This document shows, in pieces, positions 10,091-20,982 of a stretch of DNA of 64,000 nt. The position numbers and the translations under genes were made by a program. Numbering within the stretch: the stretch's first letter is position 1; every line of letters begins with the position of its first letter. Below the pieces are notes generated by a model. It was not told where the DNA came from and ran no database searches. It worked only from the letters and a program-made list of their open reading frames with translations. The DNA comes from Fulvia fulva (taxonomy: Eukaryota > Ascomycota > Dothideomycetes > Mycosphaerellales > Mycosphaerellaceae), in the NCBI RefSeq assembly GCF_020509005.1, contig NC_063023.1:1674001-1738000 (forward strand), in the 5' to 3' direction.

Positions 10091-10800
10091 AGAGCTTGCA
10101 ACAAGACAAGGAACCTATTCCGATCCCAGTAATACCATCGCCATCGCTGTTTTGACACGGCCGTCCATACAGGTACAGTGTAGTGAGCTTCTGCCTTTCA
10201 TGGCGCTCCTGGTCGGATGTGATGGGTATGGTGCTGAACTGACGTCGCGGATGAGAGCCATGGATGTCCTTTGGGGCTGATGCTATGCACGACGCGCTGT
10301 CGTAATGTGTGCTATTGCCACCGTCATGCTCTTGCTCGCGGACGGGAGTCTTGAGAGGAGCAGCTAACGCAATGGTCCATATATCAGCGTGACTGACACT
10401 TTCCACGTTGACTGACTGATCCAGCTGGGCCTCCGTTCGTTGACTCACAGGTGAACCCTAGATATACATCGCTCCTGCCCTAGTACAAAGGCTGAAGAGT
10501 TGGCAACCGCACATTTCGAGCAACAGCGATCACGACCTAGGTAGGGAATTTCTAACATCCTAGACGAGATGGATACTGTCGAAGCGATCATGGATGTGTG
10601 CACGCTCGCGCTTCTACTTGGAAGCAATCGCTACGCCGCAATTTGGCTGTTCTAACGATCGGAAGGCTCTCAGGAAGTGGAAGGTGCGCCACCATGAGGT
10701 CTGAGCTTACTAGGCAACTTCCTTCTGACTTCACGTCTCCGAGCTCACCACAACACCAGACATAACACGAAGCACCCCCAACACATTGCCAACCAAGAAA
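10091..10800. other. Intergenic, no gene seen
   Basis: About 700 bp with short ORFs only. A CT-rich stretch precedes the coiled-coil gene. No repeats or RNA genes seen. Confidence 0.45.
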
Positions 10801-11235
10801 ATGGAACGCCCACGGATTCCAAGCGAAGCCGAAGTCGAGGCCATCGAAGCTCAAATCAAAGACCTTGAGAAACCGCTTGAAGACGAAATCATGAACAATG
10901 AGTGGCGCCAGGACAACACAGTGGTCGCGGAGCGCCTCGGCAACGTCAACGACAGACTTCAGCAACGTATCACGCGGCAGAACGTTGATATCAAGGCATT
11001 TGAGAAGGAGCGACGCAAGGTCGTGAAGGAGATCGAAGTCCTGAAGACAGACGTGCAGGGCGGAAGCAACGGATTGGCTGAGGCGAATCAGAAGCATCAA
11101 GCGCAGATGCAGGCACTGCAGGATGAGATCAAACAGGTCGAGAAGTTGGCCGAAGCTGAGCGGGAGAAGTTGAGAAAAGAGGAGCGGGCTGAAAATAAGA
11201 AGCTGAACAACAAGCTCAAGGGCCTGTTGGCATGA
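10801..11235 (+). CDS. Small coiled-coil protein, hypothetical
   Basis: From the ATG at 10801 (MERPRIPSEAEVEAIEAQI) the product is 144 residues. Almost the whole chain is charged heptad-like sequence: EAIEAQIKDLEKPLEDEI, then RITRQNVDIKAFEKERRKVV, then a Lys/Glu-rich C-terminus ending NKLKGLLA. There is no other motif, no signal peptide and no membrane segment. The family is not recognised. A biased coiled-coil composition in one uninterrupted frame with an ATG argues for a real gene. It may be a structural or adaptor subunit, but nothing shows a partner. Confidence 0.55.
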   Translation: MERPRIPSEAEVEAIEAQIKDLEKPLEDEIMNNEWRQDNTVVAERLGNVNDRLQQRITRQNVDIKAFEKERRKVVKEIEVLKTDVQGGSNGLAEANQKHQAQMQALQDEIKQVEKLAEAEREKLRKEERAENKKLNNKLKGLLA

Positions 11236-11489
11236 AGGTTGCTGGGCAGTCGAGATGAGGCGCAGCGCATTGCTCCGCTGCCGTTAAAGTCGACTTGCTG
11301 GCTGCACTGCCCCTGCAGTTAGCAAAACAGGGTTGAGTGCCAGAGCGACCGTCACGGCAGTTGTCTACAGTCGTCAGAAGTCTGTGACAAAGCGAAGAGC
11401 ATTTGGGTCAATAGCTATTTTCAAGTTCGGGAATTGCTACATCCGAGGTATCATCGCGAGACTAAACATAACCAGCACATGCATTCCAT

Positions 11490-12411
11490 CTACCGCCTCT
11501 CAATCGCCTTCAAGATTGCCTCGCCCACAGGTCCCGCGCTGTTCGGGTTCTGTCCTGTGATCAAGCGACCTTCAAGTCCGCTGTTGACGACCTTCGCACC
11601 CCAAGGCTCCTCAGCCTTAATGAACTGGCCACCGTTCTCGACTAGCTTAGTCTCAAGGAGGAAAGGCATGGCGCTGCTCAATCCAACCTGGTCCTCTTCG
11701 ACATTGGTGAAGCCGGTGACGTCCTTACCCGCAATGAGATACGAGCCATCGCTGAGCTTGACGTTCGCCAGTGCTGCTGGACCGTGGCAGACGGCCGAGA
11801 CGACCTTGTTGGACTCGTAGAAGGAGCGGATCAAAGAGTGAGATGTTCCATCGGTTGCGAGGTCAAACATTGCTGTTCAATCGTGTCAGTACTCCATTAT
11901 GCCAGCAAGGGAAAGCAGAGATACACTTACGTCCATGCCCACCAACATAAAATATTGCATCAAACTCCCCCTCTCTCCCCACAAAGGTCTCCAACTTCTC
12001 CGTGTTCTTCCAGAGCGCCTCCTTCTCTTTCAAGAATCGTGTCGACTCCGCATCCTCTTTGAACATTTCCACCGAGCTTGGGTCGAGAGGCGCCTCACCA
12101 CCCTTTGACGATGCGATCGTGATGTCGGCGTGAGGTGCGAGCTTGTTGTATGGGTGAGCGAATTCTGGAAGATACCAGCCGGTCGGGTTGCCGGTGTCGC
12201 CCATCCTGTCGTGGGAGGTCAGAACGAAGAGGATCTTCGGGCGGCCTGTGCTCGCTGCTGTCTTTGGGGCTGCAGCTGGTGCTGGTGCTGGTGCTGGCGC
12301 GGTCTCCTGGGTTGTTGCTGGGGCTGGGCCGGCGGTAGTGGACTCGGCGGCATCTTTCTTGTCGTCGTGGCCAGGGAGCTTGGCTTTGATTTTCTCGATG
12401 AAGGAGCCCAT
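11490..12411 (-). CDS. DJ-1/PfpI (Hsp31-like) protein with dehydrin-like N-terminus
   Basis: Exon 1 is 12411-11931, the intron 11930-11873 (GTAAGT/ACAG), exon 2 11872-11490; 287 residues. The DJ-1/PfpI core begins KILFVLTSHDRMGDTGNPTG. It contains ITIASSKGGEAPLDP and FDAIFYVGGHGP (the splice falls inside this motif), and the nucleophile elbow SAVCHGPAAL with its Cys. ITGQNPNSAGP lies near the end. These are Hsp31/glyoxalase-III class features: methylglyoxal detoxification or stress chaperone activity. Before the core lie about 55 extra residues: an amphipathic segment FIEKIKAKLPGHDDKK that resembles the K-segment of dehydrins, and an Ala/Pro linker encoded by GCT-rich repeats. The core assignment is firm; the meaning of the N-terminus is inference. 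Confidence 0.88.
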
Positions 12412-13688
12412 GATTGCTGGTGTCTGCTAGTTTGGTTGTTTCGAGGTATTTGTTGTTATGTCTGGTACGCTGTGTGAGATTTGCAATCGATTTGATCAGA
12501 GGAAGGTGTAGAATAAATATGAAGACTTCTTCCTTACCAGTACGATGTGACGTCTGATTGTGTGATGTCACCGGCATGTATGAGATCTTCTCGCACGAGG
12601 TATAGCCGTGCAGAAGTGCGAAGAAACCATGATGGCAAGCTTATCGATCGCGTCCTCTGGCGTCATGCAAGTCATCTTGTGACCTCATCTCCTGTGTCGT
12701 CTTTTGAGAAGACGTGAAGTTGTGAGTTGCTGATCAGCGCGGGTAGTCGAGGCCCATGGTCATGGCCGTGTGTGCCGTATCGCTCGGCTTGTGCCTTTGC
12801 TACCACGTTTATGATATTATGGTTTCAAGATGGGATAGAGAATGATCAACGAAGGTTTGTTTCTTGACTTGAGAGTTTGGGTGAGTTTCTAGGTGAGTGA
12901 AGTGGTGTTTTCGTTGCGGCTGGTGTGGATGTGGAGGGGTATGTGCTGGATGGAGAATCGATCGATACGGCACCGAGTTCCATCTAGTTCCCTACCTGAT
13001 TGAGCGTTTGGGATCGTCAAGAGCGAGATTTTCAGATGGGGCTTCGAAGACATTGTGGCTTCCGTTGCATCTGATGCGCCGCTGGGGGTGTGAAGAGCCA
13101 GGTCTGTGATCGAGAGCGTCTTGCATCCCACGCGCCTGGAAGCAGTGTTGTTCTGACCCTTCACGGGGCCTGGTGAAAGCGCCGTCGTGTATCTGAGGAA
13201 GTCCAGCAACACAAAGGTGATGGCAGAAAGCAGCTGTCGCGAGGCTGAATCTGACCGTCCGAGCACTGTCGTGCGACAGTCTTTATGCCGCGGAACAGAA
13301 CCAACCCAATCCCGTTTCTGGCTTAACACGAATCTCCGCCTTGGGAACAGGCGATACTTATACCAAGTACATGCGGTGCTTTCGATGGCGTTCATGCATG
13401 TCAGCGTGCGTCGAAGCCGGTTTCGCCATTCTTAGCCAGGAACGAACGAAACCCTCGCGACCGACCTGTGCCGGCAGAAACAGCAACTATGCTCACAGCC
13501 TTGGATAGGACCGCTCGCCTCTCATCGAGCATCTCTTCTTTCGGCCAACGCGACTTGCTCGAAGATCAGGCGATGGAATGATTGTGCAGTGTTTTCGTGG
13601 TCTGACAGCGGTAGCGAAGGCGGTGAGAAGATAGCCATCGCGGTCTGGCCATCGGAGTGCCAGATCTGGAGACACTGTCCGCACCAGT
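12412..13688. other. Long gene-poor stretch
   Basis: Contains a 168-codon minus-strand ORF (12889-13395) with no motif, which I regard as chance. No RNA gene or repeat was recognised. Confidence 0.4.
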
Positions 13689-14024
13689 TCAAACGTTGGA
13701 GTCTGGTATAAGAAGAAGCATCTCCTCAGCTGCGACGCACCAGAAGATGATGGGAACGTTGTTGTCGCAACACATTGCGGGATATCCTTCCTTGATCTGT
13801 GGCTGTCTTGCTTGGGCAGGACTTCCCGGCCGGTGAGGAACGCACGGGCCGTCGTGGAAGTCAACTTCATCTTCGCACATGAAGCAGTCCTCGCCGCATA
13901 TGACCACTTCTTCGTCTTTCAACTCCTCTCTTCGTCGAGAACAGTACCTAATCCGCGTAACCACTTTCACTCCAGGGGCAGTTTCCCGCAGTTTCCACAT
14001 GCACACACTATACGATACTCCCAC
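13689..14024 (-). CDS. Possible small Cys-containing protein or exon
   Basis: A 111-codon frame. Its first ATG gives MWKLRETAPG, followed by VVTRIRYCSRRREELKDEEV and VICGEDCFMCEDEVDFHDGP. The mix of a CGEDCFMC cluster with ordinary charged helix-like sequence looks protein-like rather than random. There is no ATG at the ORF edge, so an upstream exon is possible. The last third (after PAQARQ) looks less coding and may be intron. Family not recognised; it could also be a gene remnant. Confidence 0.28.
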   Translation of the reverse strand: MGVSYSVCMWKLRETAPGVKVVTRIRYCSRRREELKDEEVVICGEDCFMCEDEVDFHDGPCVPHRPGSPAQARQPQIKEGYPAMCCDNNVPIIFWCVAAEEMLLLIPDSNV

Positions 14025-14842
14025 CAGCCAGCTCTTGCCCTCTTCGGCGACAGGCGGTGTTCAACCAGACATCTGCCGCGTGCCAGAGCACGTCTCAACA
14101 CCTCTCCGCCACTCGGAAGGGCATGTCTAGTCCACAGTGACGGCGTCCTGAGGCAACCCGATCTTCATCTCCATGCTGTTGCACTGCAGGTTCCCCGCCT
14201 CAGTGTTCACCCGGGCGCTACCGAATGGCTCCACTGTGCCCATGGGGTCGGATGATGTTATGAGGAACGAAGTGTATAGTTTGCGAATGTTGTATAGACG
14301 CGGCCAGAATGGCGAGTAGATACCCGAAATGTGCGATATGAGCCATCATCGCGTTCTGAGTCCCCGGTCATCGACATCGATGGCATGCCTTGTACAGCTT
14401 TCATGGAAGCTGATATTGACTGTGATGGCTGACAAAAATGTAAAAGGTATGTGAGGGGGCAAAAAGAACGACACTGGCCTAACAGTCGACCACAGCCGCC
14501 AGTGGCAATGAAATTCGAACCACGGACGTTCCGTGGCTCGAACTTGATGCACAGTAACGAGTGCAGGGCCGTGCAGGATTGATCACATGCTATCTCCGTC
14601 GAGGGTTCGCATTTGTACCGTTAGGCCAGTGCTGCTCGGCGATGTTCAAGCATATCAGGTGGCATATATACCTCCTCACCAGCGTGATCACATGGTTGCA
14701 TGAGAGACACTTGAAGCCTGATATATTGTTGTTCTTGACTGTTGTTCTCATTTTCTGCATAAAACATCATGCTACAGGGTACAGGGTATAAAGCGTACTA
14801 TCATCTGAACCGTCTTCTCACAAGAAGCATTCCTCGCATTCA
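14025..14842. other. Intergenic, no gene seen
   Basis: Downstream of the convergent MFS transporter. A stretch near 14.5 kb contains a T-loop-like ATTCGAAC but no matching acceptor or anticodon arms, so no tRNA is called. Confidence 0.4.
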
Positions 14843-16544
14843 TCATAGCTCATTGCTCCTTCTCTTGTACTCCTCATCATCCGCAATCTCCTCCTTCTCG
14901 ATCTCCGCTCCACGCACAGTGCCCTCGGGATCACTATCACTTCCAGCCTGCGGATGCTCGTGCTTCTCCAGGTCAATAGTCTCCTTACCCTTTCGCACCC
15001 TTCTCTCGGTCCACACAGGGTTCTCACCCTTCTCATGTGCGGTCTCGAAGATGGCGTCCATGGCTTCGAGCTTGTATCCGTTAGTCTCGGGGAAGAACCA
15101 GTATACGACCGGGATGTGGAAGTAGTTGAAGCACATGAAGACGAAGTAGGTTTGCCAACCGATCTTGTTGATCATGATGGGTGCGAGTTGGACGACACCA
15201 TAGTTGATGAGCCAGTTACTGCAGGTAGAGAAACCGTTGGCTTCGGCACGGATTCGGATTGGAGTTACCTCGGCCGGGTAGAGCCAGGTCACTCCGAGCC
15301 AGCCGATGGCGAAACAGGTGTTATAGACGAAGATGAAGACGGTGGCGGCGTAGGCTGGGGCCTTGTAGGTGTCGGTCGCTTTCGATAGGCAAGCGCCGAT
15401 GATGAGCAAGCTTGTTCCCATACCGAAGGCACCCCACAGCATGAGCATGCGACGTCCGAGCTTGTCGACAACGAAGAGCGCGATAAGGGCGGAGATGAAG
15501 AACTCCGTGCCCAGGCAGCCAGTCATTAGACGAGAAAGCTCAGGATCGAAGCCAAGACTGTCTTCAAACACAGTCGTAGCGTAGTATGTGACCTGTCTCG
15601 TGTTAATACGTGCCTACTGACCTGGAGGTCAAATGGACTAGATTACTCACCAGGTTAAGACCGCCAAGCTGTTGGAAGGCTTGTGCCAGACAAGCCGCGC
15701 TGAGTCGCCAGAGATTCATCTCTTTGCCGTTGGTGAGCAGCTCTTTGGGCTTGAGCTTAGTCGAAGAGGTGATCTCGTTGATGCGTTGCATCTCCGCGAT
15801 GTCGGCGATCAGAGTTGGGTCGTCGGCTGGCTTGTCCTCAAGAACTGCTGTAATGGTTCGTGCAGCATCCACATTCTCCTGCTTGCCAGTTTTGATGAGC
15901 CATCGAGGCGACTCTGGGTAGAGCAATACACCAAGTATCAGGAGGAGACCGAAGACTGCTTGCAGCGCGATCGGGAACCGCCATTGGAATGAGTCGTACT
16001 GTGTGACGAACCAGAAACCGTAGTTGACCCAGTAGCTCAAGCAGATTCCACCTGTGATGAGGGCACCCTCAAACAGTACCAAGAAACCTCTGATCGTTGG
16101 TGGAGCCATTTCGGATTGCCAGACAGGTATACTGCTTGTATTCATGCCGTTCCCTACTCCAGTGACTATCCGTCCGACAATCATATGTCCTAATGTGAAG
16201 GCAGTTGATTGCAGAGCAGTTCCGATGAGCATGATAACAGTTCCGATCAAGACCGACTTCCGTCTGCCAAGTTTGTCTCCGACAAAGACAATGAGGAAGG
16301 ATCCAATGAGACAGCCGACTTCGTAGATAGCAACGACCAATGCCTGAATGGCGCCGCTCTTGTTGTCCGGATCCATTTGAGGGAATTGTTCTAAGAAGGC
16401 AGGCTCCGTGATGATTCCGGACATGATTCCTTGATCGTAGCCGAAAAGTAAGAAGCCAGAAGCGGCAGTGATACATACACCAGTCTGCAGGGCTTTACCA
16501 CTAATATGGCCGCCCAGCATGCCTTTGTGGCTAAAGATTGCCAT
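14843..16544 (-). CDS. MFS sugar transporter (STL1/hexose-permease class)
   Basis: Exon 1 is 16544-15651, the intron 15650-15593 (GTGAGT/ACAG), exon 2 15592-14843; 547 residues, normal for the family. The N-terminus ends in GFLLFGYDQGIMSGIITE (helix 1). Sugar-porter signatures follow: GDKLGRRKSVLIG between helices 2 and 3, the Arg-containing VGRIVTGVGNG helix 4, PESPRWLIKTGK after helix 6, QQLGGLNL spliced into VTYYATTVFEDSLG in helix 7, DKLGRRMLMLWG, and PETNGYKLEAMDAIF after helix 12. Twelve membrane segments are expected, with an acidic cytosolic tail. It should be a plasma-membrane proton-coupled or facilitative sugar/polyol carrier; the substrate cannot be told from sequence. The phase-0 splice preserves helix 7. 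Confidence 0.9.
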
Positions 16545-17777
16545 GGTTGATCGAGCGCCGTGCTAGAGTCCAGCTCGACGGGGCGACTAAAAGAGTGTTG
16601 TGTTGGAGGAAAGGGTCAGAAGAGAGCCCACAGAAATGACAGACTTACCATATATACGTGCCAAACGGCATCTTCACAGACCGACGCTGTGACGAAGTCC
16701 CGGTGCCTCCAAAGGCGTCAGAGAATTCAGTTCCACTCTGGAGCTCTGGGGAGGCCGCGCCAAGACCAGATCAGCATACTCAACGATGAACACATAGTTC
16801 GGAGTGCTTGCAGTCGTCGCGATGATGTTGTGAGATGTATGGCCGACGCCGAATACAGCGGGTCGAGTTCGGTGGACTTTGACATCATGGCCGGCATGGG
16901 TGGAACTCGGAGCGGCTGTGGAGGGTTCAACGCCGCATCCACTTCCCTATCGCAAGCAACAGCAAGAGGTGCAAGCGTTGTGAAAGCTCATCTCGCCAAG
17001 CGCTGTGACATAGTCTGGCTCCAGTCTTGAGTGACGATCTTCTGTATGAAGTCCTGCGATCGAAGTCTTGTTCTGATGTCGTGAAGGAGGCTTTACAACG
17101 ACATGCTTCTTCAATCGGGTGTCATTGTGTCCTGCCAACGTGAGCGATACCGGTTCAATCGCGCCTGTCTAGGCATGTGATATGGTCCAAGTAGTTCCCA
17201 GTGCAGCAGTCGATGGCCAAACAGCACTTCGATGGCCTCGATCAGATCGCAGAAGATGTGGATTGTTGAGCGGTGCCTTCTCGGTGAAGATGTTTTGGGC
17301 GCACGGGCCCAAGATCTCGGGAAACTCCAATGAGTCGCGCCGACGTCACCTTTCACCTCACCTTTCATGCTTGCACATGCTTGCGTCGTTGGTTGCATGT
17401 GATCTTGGTCATGCTTAGCATTCTTTTCAAGCAAGCACCACTCGACCTCCAACGCAGCCTTCCTCTGTGACATGAGGTGGTCACTTGTCCATCTTCGGAC
17501 TGCGGCCCTAGGTCTAGACGTTGCTTCCTTGGGAGGAGGATGAGCACGAATACAATTCGAACACTTGCGATACCATGACTCGAGGCACCAGCGTGGACGT
17601 ACGCTACTGCGATACTGGTGAATCTGTGGGGTTCCAAGTGCCGGAGTGTGAATGTTAGTAAAGTGTCATGTGTTGACACTGTTGAGGATGTGGTATGAGC
17701 CAGCACTCGAGATGCCGCTTTAAGTTTGTGCGACAACGCTGGCACATACCGCTCATCGAATCACGAGTACCAACCAA
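16545..17777. other. Long gap, promoter side of MFS gene and LPTELR gene
   Basis: 1.2 kb with scattered short ORFs on both strands and no motif. It contains the divergent upstream regions of the MFS transporter and the first LPxELR-row gene. Confidence 0.4.
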
Positions 17778-18236
17778 ATGGAGTCCACCAGTACCAGCGA
17801 TAGGTGCTTTATCCTCGAGATCCCAACAGAGCTTCGATTGATCATCTACGAGATGAGCCTCGCAGATCATCGCATTGAGCCGAAATGCGACAACTCCCCG
17901 CCGCTCCTTGTGGTGTGTAAGGCGATGCGCAACGAGGCGTTGGAGGTCTTCGAGAAGACGCTGAGGGCGAACCTGGCTACCTTGGACCAGCAAGAGCAGG
18001 AGTCGAAGCAGCATTGGCATGAGGAGATGGAGGTGGCATACACCCACGTGGCGAAGTCCACTGCGAGGAAGGCGCACGCTCAGCGTATGCGAGACATTCG
18101 CACACTCCAGCGTACGAACATGCAGGAGTTGGGTACGGTGCAGAAAAGGCTGTATGGTAAGATTGGAGAAGATGTTGTCAGATGGAACGCACTGGAAAGC
18201 AGACGCTTCGTGCCCGGGTATCCTCCGTTGGCATGA
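17778..18236 (+). CDS. LPxELR-family protein, row member 1
   Basis: A 152-residue ORF (MESTSTSDRCFIL). The signature is LEIPTELRLIIYEMSLAD followed by LLVVCKAMRNEALEVFEK, the F-box-like / 2EXR-like pair. After this the chain is a long charged helix region (RANLATLDQQEQESKQHW, then RKAHAQRMRDIRTLQRTN). It is the first of six same-strand relatives between 17.8 and 22.3 kb, each 100-185 residues with the signature near the N-terminus and a helical C-terminal half. No damage visible. Function unknown. Confidence 0.65.
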   Translation: MESTSTSDRCFILEIPTELRLIIYEMSLADHRIEPKCDNSPPLLVVCKAMRNEALEVFEKTLRANLATLDQQEQESKQHWHEEMEVAYTHVAKSTARKAHAQRMRDIRTLQRTNMQELGTVQKRLYGKIGEDVVRWNALESRRFVPGYPPLA

Positions 18237-18464
18237 AAGGGAACGGTGAGCATGCAATCTCGAAGGTTACGAGTCGAGCGACATGTGACGCTGTGAGGAG
18301 CTCGCCGACCTCAATCGAGGATGTGCACATGGCGCCAGCTGGCCACATATGGGCTATTTTTTTCAAGCTCACTACACAAACCGCTCGATTCTCTCCTTTC
18401 TCCAAGTCCTCTGCCCACAGTTTCAAGGAGTTTGAGCCGATTGCGCAGAAAGGTGTCGCACGAC

Positions 18465-18867
18465 ATGGGTAACAACTGCTCTCGTGCCAGACGACACGCC
18501 CGGAGGAACAAGGTCACGTCCGAGAAGTGCTGTATTTTGGCCATACCTGCAGAGCTCCGTCTCAGCATCTACGACTTCTACTTCTGCGAGTATAACACAA
18601 ACTTGCACCAAGACAAGTGTCCAGCCCTTCTACAGGTCTGCAAGCAATTTCACAACGAGGTAAGAACATCGTGGTTTTCCGGAGTCCAAAACGTACGGCT
18701 GATGTCGTCTTCCTCTGATGCACGCAATGCCCGAATATGAGAAGCATTTGAGGTGTCGACTGGCTGCACTCTACGAGGAGCGCAATACAATGGCACCTCG
18801 CCTTGCAGAGGCTCGCGATCTACATTGGGCGCAACGCAATAGAGTGTTGACACCGCATCCGCGGTGA
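18465..18867 (+). CDS. LPxELR-family protein, row member 2, irregular splice and decayed 3' end
   Basis: The start is the ATG at 18465 (MGNNCSRARRHARRNK), an N-myristoylation-type MGxxxS start with a Cys and a basic patch. The signature is LAIPAELRLSIYDFYF then LLQVCKQFHNE. After CACAACGAG comes donor GTAAGA. By comparison with row member 3 the expected next exon would begin GCAATGCCCGAATATGAG, but the bases before it are CAC, not CAG. The next in-frame AG (18740-18741) gives an exon starting AAGCATTTGAGG and a 106-residue protein. Beyond the TGA at 18865 a coding-like stretch continues in another frame to about 18982, so the C-terminus also looks frameshifted. The gene may be expressed in shortened form or be decaying. 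Confidence 0.45.
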
Positions 18868-19435
18868 CGACGCTTGAGATCCGGCTCGACGAAATGTTTA
18901 TAACGCCGCGCGCTATCCGCCAGATGATCGCTAGGATATCGCAAGACGAGGGCTATGGGACGATCCGCGACGAATATCCATGACTGCATAGTAGAGCATG
19001 ACCGTCCCCAGCGGCTTCTAGTATCATGGGCATGGGATAAGAGACGAGCAAAATAGAGCCAGTCTAAAAAGGCGGTGAACGTTCAGGGGCTCTCGGCAAA
19101 AGAGGTGGCCGCGTCACGAGAAGTTGAGGTTGTTTCGACCGTTGCGGGAGCATAATCGTGGCGTAGCGACTGCTTGAAAGGTAGCAGCATTAAAGCTTCG
19201 ACGATATCGAAGTTTTCCACGGTGCTCGAAGCACCCTGTGCAAGCCATGCCTGTTATTATCGCTAGAGCGGACAATTGATTCACTTGGTAGTGAAGACCA
19301 AACCCGCTTGGTCTGTGCGGTGTGTGCTGGCACATGGACTCACAGAAGATTTTCTCTTCCTCTTCCTCTTCTCATTATGCCATCACTCCGAGCCCTCATT
19401 GTTCAGCTCAAATAGCAGACAAGAATCCCATAAGC
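18868..19435. other. Spacer with gene remnant
   Basis: The first 115 bp hold an open continuation in a shifted frame (LEIRLDEMFITPRAI), probably the original 3' end of row member 2. The rest is the promoter of row member 3; no other feature seen. Confidence 0.4.
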
Positions 19436-19924
19436 ATGGCCAACGAGCAAACACTCTCGCTTCAGGGCGAAGCGCAATCGAAGACATCCAAGTGCCACCT
19501 CCTTGCCCTCCCAGTGGAACTACGCCTCTGTATCTACGACCACTACTTCGCAGACTGCATCCCCAATTCGACCAACAAGGACGGCTCGGCGCTCCTCGAA
19601 GTGTGCAGAACCATCCGCATCGAGGCCACGCCAGAATGTGAGAAGCACATGACCACTCAGCTGGGGATCCTCGATCGACAATTTGTGGCGAGTACGGAGC
19701 ATTACTTGAACATACGGGCTCGATGGGCGTCCGGCACTCACCCCATCTTTCTAAGTGGGATGATCCTGGTTAGGGAGAATCTGGACCGGATCTCGAGGAG
19801 GAAGTGCGCATTGATCAAGATGCAGGGAGACATTCGGCAGGTGTGGGAGAGGGAGAAGGCCGAGGATGCGTTTAGTCTCATGGTACTGGAGGAGAAGGGA
19901 AGTGAGAGATTGCCGTGGGCTTGA
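19436..19924 (+). CDS. LPxELR-family protein, row member 3
   Basis: Starting at the ATG at 19436 (MANEQTLSLQGEAQ), 162 residues. The frame opens at an earlier ATG (19322), but that extension is Ser-rich and resembles a leader. Signature: LALPVELRLCIYDHYFAD then LLEVCRTIRIEATPECEKHM. The C-terminal half is helical and charged (NLDRISRRKCALIKMQGDIR). It is the best-preserved row member and the reference for reading the damage in members 2 and 4. Function unknown. Confidence 0.65.
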   Translation: MANEQTLSLQGEAQSKTSKCHLLALPVELRLCIYDHYFADCIPNSTNKDGSALLEVCRTIRIEATPECEKHMTTQLGILDRQFVASTEHYLNIRARWASGTHPIFLSGMILVRENLDRISRRKCALIKMQGDIRQVWEREKAEDAFSLMVLEEKGSERLPWA

Positions 19925-20107
19925 GGAGTTTTCGAGAGTGTGGTTGAGCCGACTTGAAGGACATGTGCGATGACTAGACGGCCTGCATGTGACTGCACTT
20001 GGTCTGTGCAGAATGAGGGGCTACAAATGTCTTCGCTTCGGTTCGCTTCTTTTCTCGTTGCCATCAATCAGTACCTTCAACAAACTCCCAAAGTCACCAC
20101 CAAGACC

Positions 20108-20622
20108 ATGACTACTTCAGGCTCACATAGTGACACCACTGCAAACAACATAAAATATCACATCATGATCATACCACCAGAAATCCGCCTCGAGATCTAC
20201 GACCACTACTTCACTTCCTTCAAACTCGACATCAAGGCCGACAACACGAGTGCTGACGAGGGCAGGGCTCTCAAACCGCCTCTGCTCGCCACCTGCAAAC
20301 GCATTCGCGAAGAAGCTCTCACTTGCTACGAGGCTCGACTCAAGACGCTGCTCGAGTGCAATGAACAGAAGCTGCAAGAGAAGCTGGACGCCAACATGAA
20401 AGACACCAATGCGGACCCTTTGCCGCGACCAAAAGCTCACCTGGTCATTCTCAAGATATACGGGCAGACAAAGACAGTGTATAGCAGGAAATGGTCAGGG
20501 TGCAGCTGGACGGAAAGGGTGTAGCAGAATCTGACATGGTGGACTGGAGTGGTAAGGGGCAAAGCCCAGACATCTTCGACCCATCTGAGGACGCCGATGT
20601 CCAGGACTGGCTTGATATGTAA
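20108..20622 (+). pseudogene. LPxELR-family gene, row member 4, probable single-base frameshift
   Basis: The ATG at 20108 (MTTSGSHSD) opens a 138-residue frame with MIIPPEIRLEIYDHYFTSF and LLATCKRIREEALTCYEARL. It ends at a TAG at 20522-20524. A second frame, closed until 20484, is open from 20485 to a TAA at 20620-20622 and reads like a genuine acidic C-terminus (ESDMVDWSGKGQSPDIFDP, then EDADVQDWLDM). Inserting one A in the AGGAAATGG at about 20486-20494 would join the two into about 172 residues. No splice pair of normal length explains the switch. Either a -1 frameshift mutation or a base-call error. Confidence 0.5.
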
Positions 20623-20982
20623 CACAAGACACTGTCACTACTCTGCTAGACTCATCCCGTCGTTGGGGGCTGTCTCGATGGCCTAACATGTCCTTTAATG
20701 AGGCGAATTCGCCAGTCATTTATACATATGCAACAAAGAGCAGGAGGTGAATGATGACAGAGCTGTTAGAGCCGGGAGCTTTCACTGCAGGTGAATAAGA
20801 AACAACACGCTGAAAGGGTGTTATAGACGTGTTATAGATGTGTTATTGAAAGTATCATACCTCTTCATTCGTCCTCCCATCTCTGTTGTCAACCACCAAC
20901 ATTAAGCCACGACTATCATTCTTCGTCCTATCTCCTGACATCACCTCCTTTACATTCAGTTACCAGTACCCAAGAAGTCGAC
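20623..20982. other. Intergenic, no gene seen
   Basis: 360 bp including an imperfect short repeat (TGTTATAGACGTGTTATAGATGTG) at about 20820-20845 and the promoter of row member 5. Confidence 0.4.

Noticed and set aside
12889..13395. 168-codon minus-strand ORF
   Set aside because: No recognisable domain, low-complexity Ser/Thr/Arg text and no context; not called.
14495..14560. Possible tRNA suggested by an ATTCGAAC T-loop-like word next to a short hairpin
   Set aside because: No complementary T stem of the right length, no acceptor stem and no anticodon arm at the right spacing on either strand.
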